Position numbers and translations under genes: made by a program. DNA of 64,000 nt from Oscillospiraceae bacterium (GTDB taxonomy: Bacteria > Bacillota > Clostridia > Oscillospirales > Acutalibacteraceae), in NCBI GenBank assembly GCA_031262985.1, contig JAISGQ010000030.1, positions 29,256-93,255 on the forward strand. Direction: 5' to 3'. Of the stretch, positions 17,612 to 26,900 are shown piece by piece. How positions within the stretch are numbered: position 1 is the first letter of the stretch; every line of letters begins with the position of its first letter. Below the pieces are notes generated by a model. The model saw only the letters and a list, made by a program, of their open reading frames with translations. It did not search any database and was not told where the DNA came from.

Positions 17612-18031
17612 ATGCCGACTTGTCACATAACAATTTCAGAAAAAGCACCATCCTATGAAGTCATTCTATCAAAGATTGATGACATTAGGAATATCGTTGC
17701 ACAAGGCTTGGATTCCAAATCGAGGCTTCTTGATAATACCCATATTGCAGTCCGCATATCCTCATGTGTTCGGTCGGCGATGTTAGCAGATATCGAAATC
17801 GAGATGTTCTGTCAATTCTTCTGGCGTAGGTTTTTTTCGAGAGACAAAAGAGCGCATCGTATTTCAGAAGCCATCCATCAGCTTTTGGGGTGCGAATGTG
17901 CAACATGGATTAATTTGTGCCAGGTCGGCTATAACCGTGTCGATAATGAAGGGCATTCGCATTATTCTATCAAAGCAGATGACGATGTTGTGCTCGAAAA
18001 AAGAAAACAAGCTATGGATAAGGGGGATTAG
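17612..18031 (+). CDS. Tautomerase-like small protein
   Basis: 139 residues from the ATG at 17612, which has GAGGGGGG 5-6 bases upstream; a GTG at 17606 is an alternative. The protein begins MPTCHITIS. Pro directly after Met, in a beta strand, is the hallmark of the tautomerase superfamily, where Pro1 is the catalytic base. The central IEIEMFCQFFWRR...DKRAHRISEAIHQLL pattern resembles the strand-helix part of 5-carboxymethyl-2-hydroxymuconate isomerase-like proteins. Similarity is weak, so the family call is tentative. It is the last gene of the operon and probably acts in the same pathway. Confidence 0.45.
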   Translation: MPTCHITISEKAPSYEVILSKIDDIRNIVAQGLDSKSRLLDNTHIAVRISSCVRSAMLADIEIEMFCQFFWRRFFSRDKRAHRISEAIHQLLGCECATWINLCQVGYNRVDNEGHSHYSIKADDDVVLEKRKQAMDKGD

Positions 18032-18038
18032 ATTAGGA

Positions 18039-18104
18039 GTAGACAAATTCACATCTAAAGGAAGCGTGAATGGAAAAGCCGACTTCACGGCGCTGACGAA
18101 GATG
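18039..18104 (+). repeat. Imperfect direct repeat flanking the biosynthetic operon, copy 2
   Basis: Partner of 12331-12397, starting GTAGACAAA and ending GCTGACGAAGATG. It lies 7 bp after the stop of the tautomerase-like gene. It suggests the operon was inserted into, or duplicated together with, part of an older sequence. Confidence 0.75.
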
Positions 18105-18240
18105 AGTAACCACCTAAACTTTAACTTTTCTGTTCGGCACTGTTAGAAAAGAAAAAATCCCGATTCCTGCTCTTATTTATTTGCTTTCAAGCTAAAAATC
18201 CCGCAAAAATCCTATGAATGTTTTCTCTCGTTCTCTCGAA

Positions 18241-19092
18241 TTACGGAAAGAAAAAAGATTTATAGTTTTCTTTTAATGTTCTACTGTAATTATTACTTAT
18301 TTTCTTTTTTCTAACAACGTACTTAAGTGGTTCTAGTACTGCTGCCTGTTTTTTATACCACCCCCAACACCAAAAAAATATAGCAGTATTTCCGGCGAAC
18401 ATATTGCATTTTCGCCTTCGATATGCTACACTGGACACGGTGTTGATGTTGAATCGCGAGTTCTTCATCCATGTACTTACCCTGAGAGTCTTGCGCTGCG
18501 AACGCAAGGCTCTTTTTTTACGCCTAAAAATACAGGTAATAATAAAAATAGCTGCGTCTAATATTCTGTAGTTGTTGTGACCAAAGCATTTCACAGCTCT
18601 TATAAATCTTCGCACTGTGATGAGTTGCTCGGCAACAAGTGATTTTACTGCGGATATAACGGTTCCTTTGCTTGTTCCTGTAGCCTCAGCCGCTTGCTGA
18701 TAGGACGGAAACGCACGTCCGGACTTGTTCTTGCACGATTTGATGTAGAGGTATGTAGCAAACTGTGCCGGAGTGAGATTGCGCTTGAATACGCTGTAGT
18801 CAATCCTGATCCACGCCCCAGGGACAACGGCGAACTGGTATCCGTTGGCTGCACGATAGTTGGTTAACGCCACTCTGCGTTCTGCTTTGTGCAGTAAGCC
18901 AACGGCTTCTAATCTTACTACAGAGGAATATACGCTGTTACGATTTACGCCAATGAGCTGTGCAACCTTCTCTGCTTTAACAATAGTACGGAGCTTCCTG
19001 TTACAGAAGCTCCGTATGCCGGCATATACGAGAATGTCCATAGGCTTCAGGTCAAAGGTAAAAATCATCTTCGGTATTTTTACGAATTGCAC
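18241..19092 (-). CDS. Helix-turn-helix replication initiator-like protein of the mobile element
   Basis: 283 residues from a GTG start with GGGGAGG upstream. Two winged-helix domains are visible: residues about 12-70 (LKPMDILVYAGIRSF, AQLIGVNRNSVYSSVVRL) and about 108-160 (FATYLYIKSC, AFPSYQQAAEATGTSKGT). The second is of the HTH_36 type found in Rep/DNA-binding proteins of plasmids and integrative elements. The C-terminal third is basic, hydrophobic in places and unlike a normal domain, so a late frameshift is possible. A deleted copy of the same sequence lies at 30098-30325. It lies directly downstream of the double XRE gene. Confidence 0.6.
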   Translation of the reverse strand: MQFVKIPKMIFTFDLKPMDILVYAGIRSFCNRKLRTIVKAEKVAQLIGVNRNSVYSSVVRLEAVGLLHKAERRVALTNYRAANGYQFAVVPGAWIRIDYSVFKRNLTPAQFATYLYIKSCKNKSGRAFPSYQQAAEATGTSKGTVISAVKSLVAEQLITVRRFIRAVKCFGHNNYRILDAAIFIITCIFRRKKRALRSQRKTLRVSTWMKNSRFNINTVSSVAYRRRKCNMFAGNTAIFFWCWGWYKKQAAVLEPLKYVVRKKKISNNYSRTLKENYKSFFFP

Positions 19093-19094
19093 GG

Positions 19095-19730
19095 CTAATC
19101 CTCCCCTTTTAATTTTATTAATTCAAGCAAATTAATTCGCTGCGGTTTGCTCAGCATTCTAAAATACATAACCATTTTCTGTTCTTTTTTTGTCAGCTTG
19201 GTAATTGATTTATCTAAATCTAATTCTAATTCATCATTAGGATAATCCTGCATAAGCAGCATATTACAATCAATGTTATATAATTTTGAAAGTTTGATAA
19301 CAGTGAACGCATTTGGAATAGAGTCTCCAGTTTCATATAATGCGTAAGTAGATCGGTCAACTTTAAGCACCTCGGCTACTTGTGTTTGCGATAAACCGCA
19401 TTTCCGACGATAGAGTTTTATCCGTTCGTTTAACGGTTTATTTGTTGGCGATGTAAGCTCAATAAATTTTCCTCGGTATAATTGACCATGTGAATCTTTT
19501 GCTTTTACTCCATCAGAATCCGAGCAATTATTCATTAGGAGTTCATCGCAACTGACGTTATAAAATTTAGATAATCGAAGAAGTAAAATCGCACTTGGAA
19601 TTCTTTCACACTGTTCATAAAGACGGTAAGATAATTTACCAATTTCGATTGCTTCAGCCACTTGAGTTTGAGTTAATCTATATTTTTGACGATAATATTT
19701 TAAATTTTCGTGTAGCAATATTTTCTTCAC
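19095..19730 (-). CDS. Tandem double-XRE transcriptional regulator
   Basis: 211 residues with two Cro/CI helix-turn-helix domains in tandem. Domain 1 (residues about 8-65) contains LTQTQVAEAIEIGKLSYRLYE, and domain 2 (about 88-145) contains LSQTQVAEVLKVDRSTYALYE. The two halves are clearly homologous, so the gene arose by internal duplication. A charged C-terminal helix follows. Its start overlaps the end of the next XRE gene upstream (19727), so the two are coupled. It probably controls excision, transfer or copy functions of the element. Confidence 0.82.
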   Translation of the reverse strand: MKKILLHENLKYYRQKYRLTQTQVAEAIEIGKLSYRLYEQCERIPSAILLLRLSKFYNVSCDELLMNNCSDSDGVKAKDSHGQLYRGKFIELTSPTNKPLNERIKLYRRKCGLSQTQVAEVLKVDRSTYALYETGDSIPNAFTVIKLSKLYNIDCNMLLMQDYPNDELELDLDKSITKLTKKEQKMVMYFRMLSKPQRINLLELIKLKGED

Positions 19731-20044
19731 TTCTCTTCATTTTTAATTTTCAGCTGTGATAAAAAATCTGCCTGCTGCTGCTCATTCATTGCTTTAAAAT
19801 AATCAACACAGCGTTTTTCATTCTGTGTCAATTCAGTTTTTCGATATTGTTCATCACCGAGCAGTGCATTATAATCAATATTAAAAAGCGCTACAAGCTT
19901 TTCAATCACTTTAAGGTTAGGTGAATTGATATTATTTCTCTCGTACCGATTATATGTGGTACGCTCAATGCCTACTGCATTTGCTACTTCTGATTGAGAC
20001 AGCCCGAGCAACGTGCGGTAGTATATCAGTCTATTGGACAACAT
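19727..20044 (-). CDS. XRE-family regulator of the mobile element
   Basis: 105 residues with one helix-turn-helix domain at residues 6-62 (LSQSEVANAVGIERTTYNRYE) and a short acidic and glutamine-rich tail (FKAMNEQQQADFLSQLK). Both the HTH and the tail resemble the neighbouring double-XRE protein. A 4-bp overlap with that gene implies one transcript. The palindromes at 20232-20280 upstream are reasonable operators for this group. Confidence 0.82.
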   Translation of the reverse strand: MLSNRLIYYRTLLGLSQSEVANAVGIERTTYNRYERNNINSPNLKVIEKLVALFNIDYNALLGDEQYRKTELTQNEKRCVDYFKAMNEQQQADFLSQLKIKNEEK

Positions 20045-20090
20045 TATTTTTCACTCCTTCTGCTCATCTTTTTTTCAAAATTGTAATGTG

Positions 20091-20112
20091 AAAATCGCTT
20101 GCGATTTTTTAT
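20091..20112 (+). terminator. Small hairpin with T-run
   Basis: AAAATCGC and GCGATTTT pair around TT and run into T6 on the plus strand. It lies upstream of the minus-strand XRE gene, so it would stop plus-strand transcripts entering the element. Confidence 0.45.
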
Positions 20113-20231
20113 TTCCGTGTCGCTTCTGATGTGTTAAATTTTTTCAAAATTCTTGTACTCAGACTTCAAGTTTTGAAAAAACTGATTTTTCTATGGAGCG
20201 ACATCGGAGAGGGAGCGAGGGATAGCAAGCA

Positions 20232-20280
20232 TTGAAAGTGTGTGCACACTTTCAAAATTTCACAAATTGTTCACAATTTG
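20232..20280. promoter_or_regulatory. Two adjacent palindromes, operator or origin candidate
   Basis: TTGAAAGTGTG/CACACTTTCAA around TG (20232-20255), then CAAATTGT/ACAATTTG around TC (20263-20280). Both arms are perfect and the surroundings are AT-rich and gene-free. They lie between the XRE genes and the conjugation remnant. They could be XRE operators or part of an origin of transfer or replication. Confidence 0.5.
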
Positions 20281-20337
20281 CATTTGAAATTTACTTGTTG
20301 GTGAAATCTCCCCAAACCCCTCATTTTAGAAAAAATT

Positions 20338-20947
20338 TTAAACCTCAGACTGTTTATTTTTTTCTAAGTCCGGCTGAGTTTTTTCTGCATCAATTTTCAA
20401 AATTGCACCCTGCGCTTTTCTCAAATTTTGCATTCTTATACTCAGAATTTTCATTGAATCGGCAAGTCCGGAAATTTTACTATCATGAAAATTTACAAGA
20501 TTTTTAGCCTTATCAATGTTTACGGTAAACTGCAGGCAGGGAATCCGAATTGGAGTATGCGGCAGAGGGTGAAGCGAAATCGGAGTAATTATAGGAATCG
20601 TTGGCTGATTCTTTCTGCTGTTTTGAAAGACTGAGACTGCTTCTGCCACTATTTCCGTTAATGATATTATCTGAATAATCGGACGAACTTTTATAATGAT
20701 TTTCCGAACTTCTGTTAGGTTGAGTTGGTAAATTCCTTTGTAGTGTGCCTTTAGCCGAAGGCAAGTAGTTAGCAGTTGAACTGTCGCTGTCCGATTTTTC
20801 AAATTGATTTTTTATCCGATTTTCAAACGTATCAAGAACAAAATCTTTTCCGGAAAAGGTGTTTTCCGGTTTTATAACACTGTCATTAGATATGATTATT
20901 GTTGCGTTTCCTGCAACCCCTCCAATGACACTTCTTTTTTCGCCCAA
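20338..20947 (-). pseudogene. Frameshifted mobile-element gene of unknown function
   Basis: Minus-strand translation from 20947 gives 144 residues beginning MGEKRSVIGGVAGNATIII, Ser/Asn-rich in the middle, ending in a stop at 20513. From about 20530 another frame continues with protein-like sequence (KAKNLVNFHDSKISGLADS) to a stop near 20338. A single indel near 20530 would join them into about 200 residues. It starts 15 bp after the VirB4 fragment, so it was probably part of the conjugation operon. I do not recognise a domain. Confidence 0.55.
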
Positions 20948-20961
20948 TTTTGTTCACCGCC

Positions 20962-21605
20962 TTATGCAAATTTATTATAACTGTTTAAATCCTCGATTTT
21001 GGTAGTCATCATTTTGTAAAGCTCAGTCTGGTCGGGGAATTTGTCAACAAACGGAACAATTGCATTTCCTGCAAACAGCAGACCGTCCCCTGGGTTACTG
21101 TTGGTTACATATTTAAGCTGCTTTTCGCTTATATTAAGCAAATGCGCCAACTCATTACGGTCATTAGTAGCCTGATTGAGCATGAGAATGAAGTCGCTGT
21201 TTGACAGCATTCTTCGAGCGTAATCGGACATAAGACAGGTTTCAACATTCTGCGTTATGCCTGTAGGAATAGCACCCCACTTTCTTGCTCGTGACCACAG
21301 CTCAAAGAAGTAGTTAGCAGAATAATCGTTAGGGAAAAGCAACTGAATTTCATCAATGTAAAGCCATGTGCGCTTGCCGAGTTTTCTGTTTGCTGTGATT
21401 CTGTTCCAAATCTGGTCAAGAACGACCAGCATTCCGAATGTGCGAAGCTCCTTGCCCAAATCCTTTGTATCAAAGAGCAACAGCCGATTATTGGTATTAA
21501 CGTTAGTCGCATGGCTGAACACCGAAAGACTGCCCTCTATGTACAGCTCAAGCGAAAGTGCAATATTCTGTGCCTCCGGCTGCGGCTGTGACTTGAGAAT
21601 AGTTC
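20962..21605 (-). pseudogene. C-terminal fragment of VirB4-type conjugation ATPase
   Basis: About 214 codons are in frame on the minus strand, beginning at a fusion point near 21600 (…SQPQPEAQNIALSLELY) and ending at 20962. It shows the end of a VirB4/TraE ATPase: LLLFDTKDLGKELRTFG, Walker B-like WLYIDEIQLLF, and the ITQNVETCL segment. Walker A and the N-terminal two thirds are missing. The upstream part overlaps in another frame with the Cna-B coding sequence, showing a deletion junction. It is non-functional for conjugation. Confidence 0.8.
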
Positions 21606-22807
21606 GGATTCACAGAGCTTGCGACTTCCTCAATGGTGTATGTACCCACATACAAATCCCCGAAATCAGCTTCGCCCTTCGCGTCCGTCTTGACTGTCAC
21701 ATCTATTTTTACGCCCGTTGTAGATGTGCCGGAGAGCTTGAACTCGACATCCTTGATGTTCTTGCCATCATCGGAAGTCTTTACAACCTTTACCTTCCCT
21801 TTTTCATTATTATTGGTAAAAGTTGTCTTGCTCTCCCCTTCGTGTGTGACGGAGATAGTCTGCGAGGCGGCTATCTTATAGCCCGCCGCCACAGTGGAGC
21901 TATCCTCGAACAGCGAGTAAGAACCAACAGGAATATTGCTGAAGGTTACAACTCCGCTTTTATCGGTAGCGGCAGTCATATTTATTACTGTACCGTTATC
22001 AGACGTGCCGGAGAGTGTAAACTTGATTCCCTCTTTATTCCGTCCGTCCTCAGTAACCTTCGTTACAATCACTTTTCCAAACTGCATAGCATTATGGAAT
22101 GTCACTGCCTTAGAAGCACTGTCTAGGCAATCCGGAAGAACTAATATTCTATTGCTTGATTCCGTTTTCATGTTTTTTACTATCTCAAGCAGACCTGTTT
22201 CTTTGTTTAAAATCGCCTTTCTCTTTATGGCTATCGTTCTTTCATGAAAATTTATAGCGTCCCATTGTAAAGCTACAATCTCACTTCGCCTTAATCCTAA
22301 AAACGAAGCTAAAAGAATGACTGTAAATAACTCGCTGTTTCTTGTAGCCTTGAAAAGTGATAAAATTTGTTCTAACGAATAATATTGTGCAATAAATTTG
22401 CTCTTTTTTGGTCGTTCAACCATTGTCATTGGATTAACGTTAATTATATGATTTTTAAAAGCATCTTGAAAAGCTGTATACAAATTAGCATGATGTTTTA
22501 ATAATGAATTTGGCGTCATTCCTTTTGATAATTTGTATCTGTAATATTCTTGAATTTCAATATGGGAAATTTCCTGTAAATTGTATTCTCTTTCCGAGAA
22601 ATATGGGAATATGTGTTTTTCAAATATTTTGTTATACTCATGATATGTGTTATTTCCTATATGGTTTTTGCGATTCTCGAGCCAGCTTTGATAGTAATCC
22701 ACAAATTTCACTTTTGGAATTGGCTCTTTTTCATCTTCTGACATTAAAAGTTTAATCATTTGCCTTAATTTAGCGTTTTCGCTCCGAAGCACTTCGATTT
22801 CGTCCAC
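21548..22807 (-). pseudogene. Integrase N-terminal part fused in frame to Cna-B (SpaA-like) repeats
   Basis: 419 continuous codons made from two unrelated genes. Residues 1-225 are a tyrosine recombinase: a leader coiled coil, SAM-like core-binding domain (about 35-130), and start of the catalytic domain with GLRRSEIVALQW carrying the first catalytic Arg. The His-x-x-Arg and Tyr motifs are absent. From about residue 232 (AVTFHNAMQFGKVIVTK) there are two Cna-B/prealbumin-like pilin repeats (LSGTSDNGT…, LSGTSTTGV…). The frame then ends just inside VirB4 sequence. It cannot be an active integrase. It sits immediately beside the att repeat at 22951, where an element's integrase is expected. Confidence 0.78.
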
Positions 22808-22950
22808 TTTTTATATTGACCACCTTTCAAAATTGTTTAAAAATTATATAATTTATATTAAGGATAGTCAAATAATGTCGGTTTTTTGTATTAACATTTT
22901 CTGACATTATATATTTTTTTGATTATAATTTATTTTTTTATCTGATAAAC

Positions 22951-23011
22951 AACAGACTGTAAATCTGTCGTCAACGACTTCAGTGGTTCGAATCCACTCT
23001 CTCCCACCAAA
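22951..23011 (+). repeat. att-type direct repeat, copy 2
   Basis: Identical over 61 bp to the 3' half of tRNA-Tyr at 11775-11835. It lacks the acceptor 5' strand and D arm, so it is not a tRNA gene. It marks the junction between islands A and B. The bases before it (CTGATAAAC) are shared with copy 3 but not with copy 1. Confidence 0.92.
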
Positions 23012-23055
23012 CAAACGCCTGCATTTTCTTTGGAGAATGCAGGCGTTTGTTTTGC
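23011..23055 (+). terminator. Strong terminator after att copy 2
   Basis: The 18-base arms beginning ACAAACGCCTGC and ending GCAGGCGTTTGT pair around TTTG and lead into a T-rich tail on the plus strand. Confidence 0.8.
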
Positions 23056-23131
23056 ACTTCGCGAAATATCTTTTTGGAAGAATCGATTCCGAAAAACATC
23101 ACACTCCGATTTTCGCCAGATGGCGGAGTGG

Positions 23132-23239
23132 TATAGTTAATTAACTTAGAAAACGCCAAGAAAACACGGGCGAAAAGCTTTGATTTGTGCGATTTTCGCC
23201 CGCGGAGACTTGATTGTTTGGGGGTTAATTTAGCATATA
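23132..23239 (+). repeat. 107-bp MITE-like palindromic repeat, copy R1
   Basis: It starts TATAGTTAATTAACTTAG and ends TTAATTTAGCATATA. The long imperfect terminal inverted repeats meet in a central stem, CGGGCGAAAA and TTTTCGCCCG. Other copies are at 35881, 46853 and, inverted, 63823. It lies in the gap between att copy 2 and the ABC ATPase gene. Confidence 0.85.
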
Positions 23240-23253
23240 TCCCCACACGCAAA

Positions 23254-23916
23254 TCATTTTTCTGTCATTACTCCGTCGCGCATTTCAAACTTCACATCAG
23301 CCATTTGTGCAACTTCCGAATCATGAGTAACGACAATCACGAGGTAACCTTCATCATGCGCTAATTTTTTCAGGATTCCCATAACGTTTTCTGTATTTGA
23401 AACGTCAAGATTTCCCGTTGGTTCATCGGCTAAAATCGTCCTCGCACCCGCCGCAAGACTTCGGGCAATCGCGACACGCTGCTGCTCGCCTCCCGACAGT
23501 TTTGAGGGGAATCGTTTCATTTGCTCTTTCGTTATCCCGACGCTTTCAAGCAGTTCGGCGGCGCGAGGCTTTGCGGCGGCAGGCTTAACTCCGCACAGCT
23601 CCATAGGATAGCAGACATTTTCCAAAATCGTCAAGAGCGGAAAAAGCTGGAACGCTTGAAAAATCATAGCGATGCTTTCACGCCGATAACGGTCAAGGTT
23701 AATACTTGCAAGGCTTTCGCCTCCAAATAAAACCTCGCCGTCGGTAGGTAAATCAAGCCCTGCCATCATAGATAATAACGTGGATTTCCCTGAACCGCTC
23801 GGACCTACTACTGCATAAAGTTGCCCTTGCTCAAATACACAGTTCACATCTTTAACTGCCGGATTGGTCGCGCTTTTGTATGTGTACGTCACGTTTTGTA
23901 GTTCTAAAACTGCCAT
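23254..23916 (-). CDS. ABC transporter ATP-binding protein (MacB/LolD type)
   Basis: 220 residues. Walker A GPSGSGKST is at about residue 37, Q-loop FQAFQLFP, signature LSGGEQQRVAIARSL near 138, Walker B TILADEPTGNLD near 160, and the switch His in VVTHDSE. It pairs with the large FtsX-type permease 6 bp upstream, forming a MacB/BceA-type mechanotransmitting exporter. Its position at the end of the BlaI-BlaR-permease run suggests induction by a cell-envelope signal, probably for peptide or antibiotic resistance. Confidence 0.92.
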   Translation of the reverse strand: MAVLELQNVTYTYKSATNPAVKDVNCVFEQGQLYAVVGPSGSGKSTLLSMMAGLDLPTDGEVLFGGESLASINLDRYRRESIAMIFQAFQLFPLLTILENVCYPMELCGVKPAAAKPRAAELLESVGITKEQMKRFPSKLSGGEQQRVAIARSLAAGARTILADEPTGNLDVSNTENVMGILKKLAHDEGYLVIVVTHDSEVAQMADVKFEMRDGVMTEK

Positions 23917-23922
23917 GATTTT

Positions 23923-26900
23923 TCACTCCTTCACCTGTAGTAATTCCAGTGCTTTTTTGTTTGTCGTTATCGCTGCCGCAACGAATGCCGCCAATATGTA
24001 TACTGCAAGATACAACCCCGCACATATTACGAGAGTACCGCCGCTTTGCAAAAACAGTCCGGCGTTATAGAGGAGTAGCACACCTGCGGCAACCAAAAGA
24101 CCTAATATGCACAAAATAATCTGCTCCAGCGTCAGCACCGCAATCGTCCTCTTTTTAGTTGTACCCAGCACACGCATAATCGCCGCCTCTTTTGACGACT
24201 GAATAATCAGAAGAATCACCACAGCCGCCCCGATTAGCACCGCCGCAGCTACTGCAATCGGGAAGAGTGCAGAAAGTAAATCACGTACCCTGCGAACATT
24301 ATCAAGCTCCGTTGTATCGGTATAGTAAGACGCTGAACCATTGTCGGAATTCCAATATCCCATAGTGAAAGCGGCGTAATCCTCAAGAAGAGCGTTAATG
24401 TCATCCACCTTATCATTGTCGGAGAGGACTGTTTCAGCGAACGCCGCCGAGAGTTTCGGCAGTGTCACGTCCGGTTCATTGCCGGAGATAAGCATTTCCG
24501 TCGTTTTACCGTAGGGCATATAGATTGTACTCGCTATATCACTGTTATCAGACTCTGCTATTCCCACAACCTTGTAGCTGTATGTCCAGCCCGCCATAGC
24601 GGTCTCGATATCTTTATTTACAAGCTCTTGCAGTTCCTCATCCGTTTCGTATTGCCCGGTATAAGAAGATGATAATATCTTAGCATAATTCATATCATTT
24701 GAAAGAGTTGTACAACTTTTATAAATATCATAATCTAAAAGATTAATATTGTCACCGAGACTTATGTTATAGTCAGCGGCAATTTTGCTCCCGATTACGC
24801 ATACAGCGTTATCGGTGTCGGATAGAATATCAACGTCGAACAAATCTCCGTTATATCCGTCTGCGTATTCAATCGGTGGTTTACTTTTATAAGTATCATT
24901 AAAGTAACGGTTTATATCGTTAGTTATCTTCAAATCAACTGCGCTGTTTATGTTGTTAATCACAAAAGGTCTGTCCATGAAAAAGTAGATTTCCCTCACG
25001 AGATCGGAACCGGCAAGTTCTAAAATAGAGGTTTGATTGAAGTTGTTGATACTGCTTTTTACTTCAACCCGCCTGAACATTTCCTCGTAATTCGATTTTG
25101 TCATCGTAATTACACCTATTGCGACCGACAGAGCAAATGATAAAATGAGCGCGATTATTGTTTTCCACTTCGTTCTCACCATATGTCTTGAAATATAACC
25201 GAATATTTGACTAAACGCCGAATAACCGCGTTTTTCAGGCAAAGGATTTATTTTAAACGTACACGTTTGCATCGGAATATGATCGACATTCACAATAACT
25301 GTCGCCGATTTGGCGGTTTTATTTTTCTGTTTATTTTTAGGTTTCACCCTGTTTGAAGAATCCCCTTGCAGGAGCGTAAGCGGTGATGTTATCGCAAGTT
25401 TATGTAAGAAAAACGCAATCAAGAGTGAGATAAATATTACTTCGCAAATCAAAGCAACTATTACAGTCACAACCGGAATTGAAGCATCGGCAATATAACT
25501 GCTGCCCAAAACTTCAAAAGTTTTGAGTACAGCTTTCATTTCATTTTGCGTATAAATAAGTCCGATTACTCCACCAAGCCAAACGCCGATTACGGCTATC
25601 AGTCCAAATGGCAACACGAGGGAATTGCGGGATTTTTTAACGGTTGTTCCGAGTGCGCGCATAATTGCATAGGGTTTTGTATTGCTACTGATATAAAGAT
25701 ATATTGATAATACTAAAGCAAGTGCCGCCGCAAAAATATACAGGCACATTGTAATTACGGACGTTTTCGCACTCTCGTTTATACTGTCTTTTATGTTAGC
25801 GTAGCCGCCGTCTGAAGCACGTAATTTTATCCCCATTTCTGCCGCTAAAGTTTCCGCTTGTTCTAAAACTTCTTCAAAATCAGCGGGGTTTTGTACAAAT
25901 ATAGAAAATTCGCCCGGCTTCATTTCGTGGCCGTTTGGAATATCAATAGGCAGCTGCGACAGCGGCACAAAAATGGTATTCGGCGAGTAGCCCATATACA
26001 TATCGGCGTTTCGCGTCTCCATCGCGTCTATGTCTTTGTAAAAGCCTACTATTTCAAGCTCTGTTTCCTTCGCAATATTAAAGCTGCGCTCAGGAATATA
26101 CGCGACCGCTCCCATCTGCGCATACTGCTCAAACAATTTGTCGCCGAGTCCGATATTCAGTTTATCGCCGAGTTTAAGACCGTATGCAGAAGCTAAGTAT
26201 TCGCTCACAACGCAAGAATCGCTGTCGTCTTCGGTAATCGCTCTGCCGCTTGTAATTACCATAGAGCGTTCGTTAAAGCGCGGAATTGAAGCCATATTCT
26301 CGGTATAAACAATATCAAAAGTATGCAGATCCTGATTTGTTATGTCAATAAGTGCCTGCACTTTCGACATATTTTCTGTGTCTGTGAGTTCTATAAATGA
26401 CGGACAATAATCATATGTATCGTAGTCGCCGAGCCTCATCATCGGGTTGCCTGAAACAAGTTCGGGAAGTCCCAAATTATAGTTCTTGCCGTAAAATTCT
26501 TCTAATACGGCTTTACGTTCTTCATATAGAGCTACAGTATCGTCAATCGGTAAAATAGTAAATTCACCGCTTTTGAGTTTATCAATTCCCTCAGCAGGTA
26601 TTTCGCTTTCAGCGTTTGATGTTACAAAATAGCTGACCGATTCACTAACATCAGATTCAAAAGCAGCCTTGTCAAAAGTATTGGTCATATAACGACCTAT
26701 AAAGACATAACGTGTTCCCGGAACAAGTTCTTTTATAAAATCCTCTCTATACGGATCGTTTGGAAAAAGAAAAAAACTGTTAGGTCTTGAAGTAATTAAC
26801 AGCGTCATCATACTGTCTTCACCGAAATAGACAATACTGGGATAATAGTAGTTTCCGTCATCTATTGTATCAGGGTCATCAGCAATGACTTGCCCGATAA

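Noticed and set aside
22951..23011. Second tRNA-Tyr gene
   Set aside because: Only the 3' half is present. The 5' acceptor strand and D arm are missing, so it is an att repeat. The same applies to 29556-29616.
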